From Epiperipatus broadwayi (taxonomy: Eukaryota; Onychophora; Udeonychophora; Euonychophora; Peripatidae): a stretch of DNA of 64,000 bases. Of the stretch, positions 1 through 12,344 are shown in pieces. Positions within the stretch are counted from its first letter, which is position 1. Each line of letters begins with the position of its first letter. A program made the translations under genes and the position numbers. The notes under the pieces were generated by a model, which saw nothing but the letters and a program-made list of their open reading frames with translations, searched no databases and was not told the origin of the DNA. The stretch spans positions 2,347,501-2,411,500 of the forward strand of contig JAQFVV010000023.1 of assembly GCA_028023455.1 (NCBI GenBank), in the 5' to 3' direction.

Positions 1-755
1 AATCATGGTCCCAAATGAATATTTTTCAACATGAATTTTTTTCATTTGAAATGTCAAATATGTAATGATATGTGTATACATATGTACTCACATACATGAT
101 TAATTTGCCCAGTATTAAATAATTTTCTGATAGATTAAGTTTTCATGAATTTTAATTAAAAATAGTAAATTAAATTATGTGCAAAATAAATTTACAATTT
201 TTCACAAATATTTTTATGATTTTATTATTTATAAATACCACTTTAAATTTGTTTTAAATTTAGGGTTTTATTTAGAAAGTTCACAATCAAATTGATTTCC
301 AACAGTAAAACTATTTTTTTTTTCTAGATAACTGCTTTGATTTCTTATAAATTAGTTATGATGACACTAAAATAAATAAAGCAAATATCAAAAAGATAAA
401 ATCAAGATTGTTAAAAAAATAACTATCTTTTATCTAATCTCTAATTAATGTTAATCTGATATTTTAAACATATGTAATTACTATGATAGTAAAATTATAT
501 ATATATATATTAGCTATACGTGTAAAAGAATATATAATGCAAAATATTGTTACTCCAGAAACTTCTCTATGTATGCATTATTTAAATGAAATAATAATAC
601 ATCAGTTCTCAACAACAGTTTTGCAAAAAATATAACTTTTTATAATTAGTTATACTACTGAATATAATCAACATTTAGCTAGATTTTAGTTTAAATATTT
701 TTCTCACATGATAAACTATTAGTATTATTAATTATTAAGCATGAAATCTGCTATA
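1..755. other. AT-rich spacer, no gene seen
   Basis: No coding or RNA feature is visible. The stretch is AT-rich with short poly-T/poly-A runs and a short (TA)n tract near 497-511. Confidence 0.6.
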
Positions 756-760
756 TATAC

Positions 761-1452
761 TGTTATACCTGCACTTACGACTGTGCCAATGTTATATCTG
801 CAAGTCATACTGTGCGGTCAGCAAATAACGTTATACAATTCCCACGCTGTTCTTTTCCAACGAGTGCTCTCCAACAAATCGGTCTGCAATGAATGCTCTC
901 CAACTAACTGATCTGCAGTGAATACTCTCCAATGAATTGGTCTGCAATCTCTCTGCTGAATTGATCTGCAACGAATGCTCTCCAATGAATTGGTCTGCAA
1001 CGAAGCTCTCCAATAAATTGGTCTGCAACAAAGCTCTCCAATGAATGCTCTAAATATCCGCTGTGATCTCTTTTAGCTACACCCATGAACTACATTTCCA
1101 CTGGGCGCTGGTCATTAACCGCAAGCACTAATGCGAGATATCTCTACATAAATACTGCCTGTAATACTGCATGACTGCTCTCTATTGGAGTTGTCCTCTA
1201 ATTACTGCCCTGCATAGATGTTACTCAGTCTTCTTATCACTTACTGACAACTGCAACAATTAATCATTGTCCAATAAGGTAACGTCTTATATCTAGAAAT
1301 ATTTGCAATCAGCAAATATCTCTTGGAATTATCGTCCGCCATTACGTTAATTAATTCCTGTTATCAGTGCGCGATCTAAAATCAACAACTCGAATAAATT
1401 CTAGTTCTTTCTGGAGTGCACAAAAATGTCTGCCATTTTTCAAAACACTACA
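761..1452 (+). mobile_element. Candidate solo LTR or LTR-like remnant
   Basis: A 692-bp block clearly richer in G+C than its surroundings. It begins TGTTATACCTGC and can be read to end at ...AAAACACTACA, the TG...CA form expected of an LTR. It is flanked by TATAC (756-760) and TATGC (1453-1457), a possible 5-bp target-site duplication with one mismatch. An AATAAA lies near 1394, as in an R/U5 region. The interior holds a 28-30 bp minisatellite. The last bases (CAAAACACTACA) closely resemble the end of the Gypsy LTR at 39825. No internal retroelement coding sequence or second LTR is present, so this would be a solo LTR. The orientation is inferred only from the poly(A)-like signal. It could also be another kind of G+C-richer repeat. 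Confidence 0.35.
861..1055. repeat. Minisatellite, unit about 28-30 bp, about 7 copies
   Basis: Degenerate tandem copies built on GCTCTCCAATGAATTGGTCT followed by GCAAC. The units are clearest at about 865, 894, 923, 973, 1002 and 1030. Both strands give open frames across the array, but these are repeat artefacts (the translated motif recurs every unit) and are not treated as genes. Confidence 0.8.
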
Positions 1453-2774
1453 TATGCTATATATAAGACATGTCAAAACATATTTAAAAACATATAACAA
1501 AGTTAAATTATCAAAAAAAAAAAAATTGATTAATTATAGATACTAATAATTTGTAAATAATAATTAGTTTCATGGAATTTGTTTATGACATGCGATTTAA
1601 AAGTTATAATATATTTAAATATTCATCTTCTTCCAACAGTTTTATTATTAATAATTTTTATTCTTTTGATAAGAATCATGCATTTCTAATTTGAATAATT
1701 GCATATAATATCCATTTATACTTCATGACACTTCCTGACATTTTATTTGTAATTTGTAGTGCATATGTATTTATGTGGTTTTCAATATATATATTGTGCC
1801 CATATATTTAGTATAGACATTTTAAATAGAGCTTTAAAGGTAGCCAAGTTTGTTTGTTTTTTTTAAAAATTGTTAGTTTATATTATGTTATAGTGATTTT
1901 ATAAGTAGGATAGGTTTAAACACACTAAATAGAAAATTTACAAAGATATTTTAAAGTTGTTTTAATGCAGTTTAAATAATAAAAGCAATATAATATATCA
2001 TTTATAAGATAAAAGCAATTTATGTTTGTTATATTTAACTGATACAATAATAAAACAGTAGTTAAATGTCAATAATAAATATTATATAATGTACTTAATG
2101 TGTTTTTAAATAATTATTTGTTTAAATTATTATTCTAAATAATTAGTTTTTTAATATTATTCTAGAAGTTCTGAAAGTGTCACATGTCTTAAAAGAGTTT
2201 GAGTTAGAATGTGAGCTTTCATGTTTCTAGACAAAAACATTAATAAAATTAGAAACAAATTAAAATGTTGCAAATTAATATTTGTAAATTTTATTTGAAA
2301 ATAATTAAAATTATTATGTTGTTTAAATATCATATTCTGCTTAAAAATTAATATTTCAAATTATTTGAAGACACTTTAAATTGTTTTTTATAAAGGTATT
2401 TAATATCTAGAAATGTAAATAATTTTGATAATATTTAATTAATGATGAGTCATAGTTTTAAAACTTATTTTTTTAAAGATGAAATCTAATTTTATGCAAA
2501 TTAGTATGTGTTTAAAAGCAGAATTAACCAATGAGATTACTAGATCAAATCAGTATAAAAAGGAGATGTTCAATCAGCCTAGACAATGTGGAATGAAATT
2601 TATTATTAATATTTTTTGTTTGTCTAACTGTTAAAGTTATTTTTTTTTATAAAAATTATTTTCTATTTAAAAGTTGTTGTTTTTTAAGTATAATTAAGCA
2701 ACTGTTTTAAAATAATACCTTATGAAAAAACCAGTTATTCCCTATCAGAAAGTTTTACTTTGAAGCTTAATTAG
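1453..2774. other. AT-rich spacer, no gene seen
   Basis: AT-rich DNA with no recognisable coding sequence. A TATAAAAAG box-like sequence occurs at about 2552, but no supported gene starts downstream. Confidence 0.5.
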
Positions 2775-2859
2775 GAACTATGATAATTTTATGGAAAATG
2801 ATAGTAATCCGCAGTGTCAGGAAAATGTGTATCAAATACCATGGGATGATAAACCATAG
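2775..2859 (+). CDS. Possible terminal exon of an unidentified host gene (26-codon frame)
   Basis: Unrecognised. After an AG at 2773-2774, the frame with TAT at 2779 reads 26 codons to a TAG at 2857-2859. It includes the peptide NPQCQENVYQIPWDDKP, which has unusually balanced, hydrophilic composition for this AT-rich region. That peptide looks like a C-terminal tail, and Y-x-I-P could be a tyrosine-based motif, but I cannot name a family. The poly-pyrimidine tract before the AG is weak, no upstream exon is visible in the window, and an overlapping frame is also open. It is listed only because its codon content stands out; chance is the main alternative. Confidence 0.2.
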
Positions 2860-4200
2860 GCCTGGAGAAGATTTGGAGATATGTAAGAACTTTGTATTTA
2901 ATATGTTTAATATATTTAGGATGAATGAACATTTATTTCTAATAACTTTACTTAATTCTAATATAATTTTTCAAGAAAGTTTAAACTAACAAGTATGAAA
3001 AAAATATTTATTGAGAGTTATACTAATGGTTTTATAAATTTCAAGAGAAGGAAAAGAAAAGTTAATATTTTGCAGCTGAATTAAAACCTGGATAAGATAA
3101 TATATTTTTGAAAGTGTGAATATAATTTATCATAATATGAATGTGAATGGAATGTGTTATTTCCAGCTCATCTTAAAAGATTAATTTAAATGAATTTTAT
3201 ATTTGCAAGTGATACATTATAAAAATTGAAAGAAAATGACTCTTGAATTTATATGTTAGAAAAAGATTTATTATAAAAAAAAATGATGAATGAACTATAT
3301 ATTTTAAAATGACTTTCTTTACTTAAAATAAAATGGTCTATAATGTTATTTCTTTTTTAAAGATTAGCATTATATTATTAGTGATTGAATAAAAGGTTGT
3401 AATTTTTATCTAAAAATGATTGATTGTAAGATGTGTATTTAGAAGAAAGAATGAAAATCTGGAAATCTTTAAAATGCTCATCTTTAATAAATGCGAATGT
3501 ATATTTTTGCTTTTCTAGAAAATAAAGACAAAAGTTGCTTACTTAAGAAAGTTAACAATGAATAAACCTTGTGTTATAAATATTTTATAAATGCTTACCG
3601 ATGAAGATATTAATATTGTGATATGTTTTGCTATAAAAAATTGGAATTATTATGAGAAATATATGTATGTAAAGGATATGTTATTTAATATAAAAATAGA
3701 TTCATAAATGTTTTTTTCCATTGAAATATTGATTATCTGGATAAATATTCAGAAAATAGACTGAATAATATATTTATCTTCTAAGGATGAACAATATTTT
3801 GCCCAGATTTTTAAAGGATTTTGACTTTGCAATTTATGCATTTGTTAAATGTCAACAGAATAAGAGAGCAGTCTTCATTCAAAACTTTTATTGTATCTTA
3901 GCAACAGGGGAAGAATTAAAAAAACCCTGGAAAAAGGAGAATAGAGACTTTAGTAACTTTGAATTTTTTTTATTATATTAATTTAGTGATAATATTTTAA
4001 TTAATGTTTAATTAATGTTTATTATAAATTTTTTCTTCATTTAATATTAAGTTAGTTTAGTTCTTCTTGAGTGTTCCATCATCAGACTTTCAATGAAATG
4101 GATGGGTGTAGAGTTGTGGGGTGGAGTGCACTGAAGTCTATCCATTAAAGTACAAAGATTGGCTATCTTAATATAAGCTGAGCATTGATTGATATATATT
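2860..4200. other. AT-rich spacer, no supported gene
   Basis: A 64-codon ATG frame at 3787-3981 is the only notable open frame. It resembles nothing I recognise and is treated as chance. AATAAA hexamers occur repeatedly, as expected in such AT-rich DNA. Confidence 0.45.
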
Positions 4201-4204
4201 GTAA

Positions 4205-4420
4205 AGATGATAATCTGGGCCAACTGATAAGTGCTGGTTTAGCACAAAATACATATATTGGTGATTATATTTTTGACATGTATGTGATCAAGGGTGTCAG
4301 CAGTATAAGATAGTGTGGATAGTTTAGGGTCATGTGAAAGTCTGAGTTCAAATCCTCCATATATTACATATTGGAGTGCATTTATGAAAAAGCCTATACT
4401 GTAGAAAAAATTCATATCTT
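4205..4420 (+). mobile_element. SINE-like repeat with hammerhead-like 5' part and tRNA-like B box (copy 1)
   Basis: About 215 bp shared with an inverted copy at 18130-18345 over most of its length. Its order is: a hammerhead-ribozyme-like segment (4220-4261), a linker containing GACATG and TGATCAAG, then a tRNA-promoter-like part with GAGTTCAAATCC (compare the B box GGTTCRANNCC) near 4347-4358, and a 3' part ending near CTGTAGAAAAAATTCATA. Having two copies in opposite orientation in one window, with conserved internal order, indicates a dispersed repeat family. Hammerhead motifs are known in some SINEs (schistosome Sm-alpha) and in Penelope-like elements. The element family is not identified. 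Confidence 0.6.
4220..4261 (+). ncRNA. Degenerate type-I hammerhead ribozyme-like motif
   Basis: The order is CCAA (stem I 5'), CTGATAA (core, canonical CTGATGA with one change), GTGCTGGTTTAGCAC (stem II, a perfect 5-bp stem GTGCT/AGCAC with a GGTTT loop), AAAA (canonical GAAA with one change), TACATATA (very short stem III plus an AUA cleavage triplet), and TTGG (stem I 3', complementary to CCAA). Predicted cleavage would be between 4257 and 4258. Two core substitutions make this copy unlikely to cleave. The partner copy at 18293-18334 has the intact core, which is the main reason to believe the motif. Confidence 0.5.
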
Positions 4421-4783
4421 AATAAATAAAGAAAAATAGGTTTCAGAAATTAATTTTTCTGACAGGTAATAAATACTTATAGATTATTTGATATTGACTG
4501 GTCAATCAATACTTTATTGCTATTTGTCATATTGCTTGAATATTTAAAAGTTAAATGATTATTAGAGTATTATTTATTCTATAAAGGAAAAACAAATATA
4601 AAAGAATGCCATATAAAATATCTAAAGATGTTTTAAGTATTTTTCTCATAAATGCTTGAATAGGCATATATTTTTCATGATTGAGTTGTTAATATATTAT
4701 TGTTATGGATAGTATCTGTTGAGATACATTGATATGAAAGTATTGATCTCTAAATTATATGATGCTATAATAAATAAATAGAG

Positions 4784-5998
4784 GTGTCTACAGAGAACTT
4801 TGGATTTCCACCAACCAAGAGAACAAGCTGGATTTAAAAGTGGTTTTAGTACAATAGATCATATCCAGGTATTGAGGGAAGTCATAGAAAGGACAAATGA
4901 ATATGAGTTGTCATTATGTTTTGGATTTGTAGATTATGAAAAGGCATTCGATTCTATACACATTTCTTCAGTGATTAAAGCATTGGATCATCAAGGTATA
5001 GATCCAGGATATTGTCATGTTTTAAAGAATATTTATAAAAATGCAACAGCAACAATTAGATTACATAATGATACTGGAAAAATCAACATTGAGAAAGGTG
5101 TAAGGCAAGGTGACTCCATATCTCCAAAACTTTTTACAGCAGTGCTGTAAGAAGTATTTTGTGGATTAAAATGGGAAACTAAAGGAATAAAAGTAAATGG
5201 AGAGTATTTAAGTCATTTAGATTTTGCAGATGATGTAGTTGTTTTTGCAAATAATGCTTCAGAGCTGCAGGAAATGTTGCAGGAGTTAGCAGATGAAAGT
5301 AGAAAAGTAGGACTAAAGATAAATGTTAAAAAGACTAAAGTAATGTTTAATTGATTTGCTCAAAATATGAAAATAAAGATTGATTATGAAGAATTAGAAG
5401 AAGTTAACAGTTACAAATACCTAGGTCAGATTATTAATACAGATGGAAACATAATGGAGGAAATTCATCATAGAATTAAACTTGGTTGGAGTGCTTTTGG
5501 TAGAAATAACTTGATACTAAAAGGAAATATGCCTATGTGTTTGAAAAGAATGTTTTTTAACAAATGTGTTTTACCAGTTCTTACTTATGGATCTGAGACT
5601 TGGACACTTAATAAAAGAGCAATACAGAGACTTCAGACCACTCAAAGGAGTATGGAGAGATGTATGTTGGGAGTAACAAGAAGAGATCGAAAACGCAATG
5701 CATGGGTAAGACAACAAACAGGTGTTACTGACCTTATTGAAAAAATTAAAAGATTGAAATGGAGTTGGGCTGGACATATTGCTAGAAGAAATGATAATAG
5801 ATGGACAATTGAAATTTTAAACTGGATTCCAAGAGATTGTAAAAGACCCAGAAAGAGACCCCATGTGAGATGGATGGATGAAATAAGAAAATGTGCAGGG
5901 GTGTTGTGGAAAAGAGAAGCTAAAGATCGGAGAAGATGGATTAAACTTGGAGAGACCTTCATCCTACAGTGGATTGATAATGGTTGATGATGATGATG
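4784..5998 (+). mobile_element. 5'-truncated RTE-clade LINE, copy 1
   Basis: A non-LTR retrotransposon fragment that starts within the reverse transcriptase and ends in a (TGATGA)n trinucleotide-type tail at about 5983-6001, typical of RTE elements. The opposite arm of the surrounding inverted repeat lacks it (empty site about 11266-11280), which confirms a discrete insertion after the arms arose. A related copy lies at 61980-63556. Confidence 0.88.
4800..5987 (+). pseudogene. RTE-type reverse transcriptase, C-terminal two-thirds, two in-frame stops
   Basis: One continuous frame encodes the RT palm to C-terminus but has stops at 5148-5150 (TAA where the second copy has CAA) and 5352-5354 (TGA). 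The visible order is: an AGFKSGFSTIDHI region and the palm motif FVDYEKAFDSI (4924-4956), a GVRQGDSISPKLF segment (5098-5136), the catalytic FADD box at 5223-5234, YKYLGQIINTDGN (about 5415-5450), VLPVLTYGSETWTL, WAGHIAR and a basic RPRKRPHVRWMDE end. In the RTE family this enzyme carries out target-primed reverse transcription. The apurinic endonuclease and RT fingers are missing because of 5' truncation. No genuine ATG starts the frame. The copy is non-functional. Confidence 0.88.
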
Positions 5999-6001
5999 AT
6001 G

Positions 6002-8220
6002 ATACTAATGAATATTTTATCAAAATCATTTGTGCTTGAAATGCTATGAACCATTTTGAAATGAATATTAAATCTTTGTCATTTTTTAGAAAAATAGTTT
6101 GGAAATTATTTTTGTACTGTGGCTTGTATTTCTTTGTGATATTAGCAGAATTATTTAGCATGTGAAAAATATAGGATGGGTTGGGAAGAGTAATTGCTAA
6201 ATGAAATCCTAGGGGTTAGGAATATTTTTAAAAGGATATTATATATGAGTTATATTGTCATAATTTGAGAATTTTTTAACATACAGGTAACAAAGGACTA
6301 TATAGTTTTTCCATGAACAGTTCGATTTTTTAGTCAGTAAGAGGTGAGATAAAAGCCATGACCTGAATTTAAGGTGTCTGATAAAATTAGACCTAAGCAC
6401 TGTATCCATGACGATGCTTTTCTTACTCATTTGAGTTATTATTATATCCATATCTCTCATTATAATCACTATCAATCACCACTGGTACTACATTGTAAAT
6501 GATAGTTTTTTAAAGATGGTCAGAATAATAGCTAAACTGATGGAAGTTGGAAATTTTGTGAAGGCAAGATGAGATACAAAAAATTCTATCACAAATGACA
6601 TTGAATTATTTATTGTTAGTTATAATAAAAATAGGAGAGGGATAATTTGAAATTCCTGTAAATGTATTTTTTTAATGTTAGAGATCATTAAACTCAACTA
6701 TAAAATGCATATTTTGGTTGTATTGTAAGAGAGAATGATGAATGTGTGATTTTTGAATACTATGATGGATGTAAAGTATAAAAATGAATAAAATATAAAA
6801 TATATCAAGCAATATAATTTGTTAATATAGTTTAAATTCACTATAAGAAGAGTGAAAATATAAGAGTAGAGAAAAGTTATAAGATTATATTTTAAATATT
6901 TTATAAGTAATTAATTTTTGCAAAGAGAGGTAATAACTACATTTTTCTTTATTTTAAATTTCTTGCATTGAAATATTAGAGCGTATCATAAGGTTAAAAT
7001 AAATGCTTTGCCGAAATGCAAAAGAAGTATTTAATAATTTTAAAAATATTACATTAGCCGCTAAGTTTAGATAAGTGTTTGTTTGAATTTGAACCTATAG
7101 TAACAAGTATTGCAAAATTATAAATATTTTTTGAAATATTATGAAACATAGTATTAATTTTAATAAATCATTATATTATTTATTGTTTTTGTGTTGTCAT
7201 CATAGTGATAATAGAATGTCATTGTTCTGTTGATAAAAATAATATATTATTGTTATAATACTGTATGATTTTATTTTCCATAATAGATAGTCTGAATGAA
7301 GGTTATCTTATGTTTGTTTACTTATTATATTTATTGTGTGCATATTTTAATTTTTAAATAATTTTTATGGTACTGTAGTTTGTAAATATTTTTCAAGTTT
7401 TTTTTTTTTATAAATTTATAATATTATAAGCATAATGTTGGTAAATTATAATAAAATTGTTAATGTATTTAAATTGTATTGTTTTGAGAGTTTGATATGT
7501 CTGAGTGTTTTTCTTTGATTCTTCTTATCCACACACATGATCTCTAAAGATTAATGGTTTGAAACATTACTCGTTTGCACACGATTTTGCAAAGATCATT
7601 TGAAATATTATTATTACACATATTAATTAATAAGAATATATTATTAATTTTAAATATTATTATTACATTATAAAAGAATATTAATTAATTTGTTTTCATA
7701 ATAAATTTGATAGATTGTAAGTAGGATTATTTTATGAGTGTTTTAAGACATGAAAAGTATATTATGAGGTAGATTTGTTATACCAAATAAAGTGTGAGCA
7801 ATTTTATTAATGAGAATGTATTTTGTGTATACCTCAATGTTTGCCATTGTATGTTGCTGAAAGTCTCATGTGTGAATTTTCATAATTGTATTAGTCATTT
7901 TAATAGGATTATTTAATTGGTTCTATGGTCTAGCTTGTAACTTAAAATCCCATTAATAAAATAAATGAAATGAGTATTTAATTGGAACCCCGACATGTAT
8001 TGTGAATATAAGTATTATTATATTTTAACTTGTTTATTATATTTATTATGAAATATTGATTTATTAGATATTATATTATTAGTAGTGTATTTGAACTAGT
8101 CCTTATTATAATACTTTTAACAATTCAATCATCAAAATCAATATAGTTCTAGATTATACTAATTAAATAAGTATTTATAAAATTATGAGACTGTGAAGTA
8201 AAGTTACAAAGTAATAAGCA
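6002..8220. other. Left-arm non-coding body of the giant inverted repeat
   Basis: No gene is seen. Short open frames on the minus strand near 5964-6475 overlap the RTE tail or the arm sequence and are not conserved in the opposite arm, so they are not reported as genes. Confidence 0.6.
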
Positions 8221-8364
8221 GATTTACACTGAGTCAATATCTCCCAAGATACTGTCTCAATGGCATAAGAATACTACTACTACCTTATCATCTTACCACT
8301 ACATCTATAGCATTCTTATGCACATTGAGACAGTATCTTGGGAGATATTGACTCAGTGTAAATC
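8221..8364. repeat. Perfect 42-bp inverted arms at the centre of the giant palindrome
   Basis: Positions 8221-8262 are the exact reverse complement of 8323-8364. The loop is 60 bp, and within it GCATAAGAAT and ATTCTTATGC extend the stem. The innermost stem is perfect while the outer arms are strongly diverged. This suggests either ongoing gene conversion or a functional constraint at the axis. Confidence 0.95.
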
Positions 8365-8560
8365 TGCATTACTTCACATAGCTTTACTTCACAGTCTCAT
8401 AATTTTATTAAATACTTATTTAGTTAGATATAATCTAGAACTATATTGATTTGATGATTGATAATAAATTTAATTAAGATATGATAATATAAAAGTATAT
8501 TAAAGATAGATATGCAAATTTTAATTAAGCATAATAATGTAACTGAGCTAGTTGTATTTT

Positions 8561-8564
<4 letters not shown>

Positions 8565-8610
<46 letters not shown>
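8565..8610. repeat. (TA)n microsatellite
   Basis: Pure TA dinucleotide tract in the right arm, with no counterpart at the matching left-arm position. Confidence 0.95.
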
Positions 8611-8613
<3 letters not shown>

Positions 8614-8766
8614 AGCCTTGCTTAAAAGAAATCTAACATAGACTATCATAAACAACAGTCATGTTATGTAATGTAAACAATAATTATTAAAGATAATTAC
8701 TATTATGACTAGCTCAAAATACACTACTAACATATTTCACCATAACCAAATATAATAAACTAACCA

Positions 8767-8871
<105 letters not shown>

Positions 8872-9879
8872 TACAACAACAACAATAACAACAACAATAA
8901 ATAATTAGGGTTCAAATTAAATACTCAGGGCATTTATTTTACTAATTGTTTAAGTTACAATTAACTCAAAAATTACAATTAAAATATAGTTCGACTAAAA
9001 TACTAAAAAAAATTATAAAAACTCTTCACATGAGACATTCAGCAAGGTACAATGACTTAATATTGACGTTATATCCAAAAGATATATTTCCAATGGCATA
9101 AAAATATTATTCCTACTTATTTGATATAACAAAAGCTATCTTGTAATACTCTCATGTCTTTAAACACACATAATATAATCCTTACTTACAATTTATTATG
9201 GAAAAGCAATAAATTAATTACCATTCTTTTACAAAATACTATTTAAAATCTAACATTAACTGATAATTCTTATTCATCATCAATAATCATAAAAAAATTA
9301 ATTCCGTGTAGTTAAATATAATGAGGGATTTTACATATATTTAACTACCTTCACAAGAAAAACAACAAACAATTAAAATACTCTATCGACTCTTAGAATC
9401 ACACAATTATTTGTCTATTAAATTCAATAAAACATAAATAAAATGGTAAATTCTTATAAAAACATACTATAATTTTTTATTTATTTTTTGTGGCATTCAT
9501 AGAAGAGATTATATTTTTGATATAATTGCAATATTAAATATTTAAAATTGGTATTAGACAATTTTAAATAATCACCAATAATTATGTCTTCTATAACAAG
9601 AATAAATATGATGATATACTTTTAGTAACCAATCATTTATATTTCAAATAGTCTTTGCAAAATCGTGTTCAAATAAGTAATGTTTCAAATCATTAATCCT
9701 TATAAATCATGTATGTGAATATAAAGAATCAAAGAAAAATACACTTGGACAAATCAAACTCTCAAAGTTTAATATAAATTTTAAAACATTAACACCTTTA
9801 TTATAATTTAACAACATTATGCTCATAACACAATAAATTTATAAAACTTGAAAATATTTACAATCTAAAATAAAGGTCA

Positions 9880-9962
9880 AGCATTGGTGGTCAAGAGGTC
9901 AGTGACAGATGCTTTACAAGCAGTTGTCCCAGGTTAGCGGGTTCATTTCCTGGCTGATGCTA
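9880..9962 (+). tRNA. tRNA-like insertion or tRNA pseudogene (type II-like)
   Basis: An 83-nt block with a seven-pair acceptor stem when G-U pairs are allowed: AGCATTG at 9880-9886 with TGATGCT at 9955-9961. It has an A-box-like TGGTCAAGAGGT (9888-9899) and a B-box-like GGTTCATTTCC (9939-9949). The putative anticodon loop TTTACAA would give anticodon TAC at 9915-9917, but the long variable region resembles type II (Leu/Ser) tRNAs, so the isotype is unclear. The block from about 9875 to 9972 is absent from the matching left-arm position near 7390, so it arrived as a separate insertion. T-stem mismatches argue against a working tRNA gene; a tRNA-derived retroelement is the likely explanation. 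Confidence 0.45.
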
Positions 9963-11615
9963 TGACTTATGAGAATAAAAAAAATTATTTAAAATTAAAA
10001 TATTTACACAATAAAATATAAAAAATAATCGAACATAAGAAAGCCTTCATACTGACTATCTAATATGGAAAATAAAAGCATACAATATATTATAACAGTA
10101 ATTTATTATTTTTATCAACAGGCAACAACATTCTAGTATCACTATGATGATATGACAATAATGGTAAATAATATGATTCATAGTATTTCAAAAATATTTG
10201 TAACTTTGCAATACTTATTACTATAAGTTGAAATTAAAACACAAACTTATCTCAACTTAGCATATAGTGTAATTTTTAATATTATTAAGCACTTCTTTGC
10301 ATTTCAGTAAAGCATTTGTCTTAAGTTTTTATATGCTGTAGTATTTTAATGCAAGAAATTTTAAATAAAGGAAAATATAATTATTGCCTCCCTTTGTAAA
10401 ATTAATTACTTATAAAAATATTTAAAATAGAAATTCATAACTTTATTTTATAAGTTCATACTTCTTATAGCATATTTAAATTTTATTAACAAATTATATT
10501 GCTTGATATACTTTATATTTAATTTATTTTCATACTTTACATCCATTATAATATTCAAAATCATACTTTAATCATGCTCTCTTACAATACAACCAAAATA
10601 TGCATTTATATTTGAGTTTAATGATCTCTAATATTTACAACATCTATAGGAATATCAAATCATTCCTCTCCTGTTTTTATTATAATAAACAGAAAATAAT
10701 TTAACATCATTTGTGATAAAATTTTTTATCCTATCTTGCCTTCATGAAATTTTCAATTTCTAACAATTTAGCCATTATTCTAACCATCTTTAAAAATCTA
10801 TTATTTACAATGTAATATCAGTGGCAATTGATAGTGATTATAGTGAGGGATGTGGAATAATAATAATAATAATAACTCAAACAAATAAGCAAAAGCATAA
10901 TTATGGTTACAGTGTTTAAGATTCATTTTTATCAGGCACTTAATGACTGTAAAAAGAATGAAACTGTCCATGGAATAACTACTATATAGTCCTTTGTTAC
11001 CTGTATGTTAAAATTGTCAAATTATAACAATATAGCTCACATACAATATCCTTTTAAAATATCCCCAACACCTAGGATTTCATTTAATAATTACTTTCAC
11101 AACCACCATCTTATATCTTCCACATGCTGAATAATTTTGTTAACATCACAAAGAAATACAAGTCACACTACAAAAATAATCTAACTATTTTACAAAGATT
11201 TAATATTCACTTCAAGATGTTCAAAGCATTTCAGGCATAAATGATTTTGATAAAATATTCATTAGTATCATACATTTATTCATTTATTATAGCATTATAT
11301 AATTTAGGGTTCAATACTTTCATATCAATGTATCTCAACTGATATCATCCATAAAAATAATTCATTAACAACTCTATTATGCACTTAAAATACCTTTAGA
11401 TATTTTATAAGATATTTTCTTACTTTTATTTTTCCTTTATAAAATAAATAATATGCTAATAATCATTTAAATGATTCATCTAACTTTTTAAATATTCAAG
11501 TAATATGACAAATAAAGTATTAATTAAAAATATGGTACTATTTGGTACGCTGCACTGTGCTTCTAGGCAACACTGCAGTACCCATCAAGAACCATACAAG
11601 CAATAAATTTCTATT

Positions 11616-11866
11616 GAAGAAATTGATCAAAATTAAGTAAAATACATTACAAAAACAGAAATCAGTGAAATACATGAAACATCCCCCTCCTTGCATGAAG
11701 AAATCGCTTAAAAATAAGTAAAATACAAATTACAAAAACAAAAATTGGTGAAATACATAAAACAATCCCCTCCCCCCCACATGAAGAAGTCATTTAAAAA
11801 GTAAGTAAAATGCAAATTACAAAAACAGAAATCAGTGAAATACATAAAACACAATCTTCCCCTGAC
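11616..11866. repeat. Three tandem copies of an ~85-bp unit
   Basis: Each unit begins GAAGAARTC/ATT, runs through AAGTAAAATRCAAATTACAA and GTGAAATACATAAAAC, and ends in a C-rich stretch. Copies lie at about 11616-11696, 11697-11782 and 11783-11866. The array lies just outside the right end of the giant inverted repeat. Related fragments continue to about 12290 (GAAATGYGATGTRATAGA motif three times). Confidence 0.8.
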
Positions 11867-12344
11867 AAATTTCTAAATCACAAAGAAAAAATGTGGATTG
11901 CATCATATTAAAAGTTGTAAAATGAAATGCGATGTGATAGATCTCTCACATTAAAAAAATATAATTGCTTGGAAAAATGAAATGTGATGTAAAACACAAT
12001 CCCACCTGAGTAATTTCTAAATTGAATTCATAACATCCAAAAAACCCAAGTACAACACATCACACACAAAACTCCACAAATACTTACAAAAAAAATACTT
12101 ACAAAAAGAACATATTTTGAGGCTTTTGGAGCAAAATTATTTAGAGAAGCTGGTTCAAACAGATTGCAACACACTTAACTAATAACAGCAGAATTAAAAA
12201 AATGCAACAACAATGGCATAATTTAACAGCAGGCTTTAGCAAACAATTATTTAAAGAAATTTGCAAAATAAAATGTGATGTAATAGACGTTTCACATAAA
12301 AAATATAATTGCTTGGGCTGACAAATTTAATCAAAATGTAATTG

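Noticed and set aside
818-1086. Three overlapping minus-strand open frames rich in ADQFIGEHSLQ-like repeats
   Set aside because: They are the translated minisatellite in three phases, and no phase is privileged.
5571-5962. Minus-strand frames opposite the RTE reverse transcriptase
   Set aside because: They are shadows of the plus-strand RT, whose motifs are unambiguous.
11616-11866. CRISPR-like array
   Set aside because: The units are adjacent ~85-bp tandem copies without unique spacers, in a eukaryotic context.
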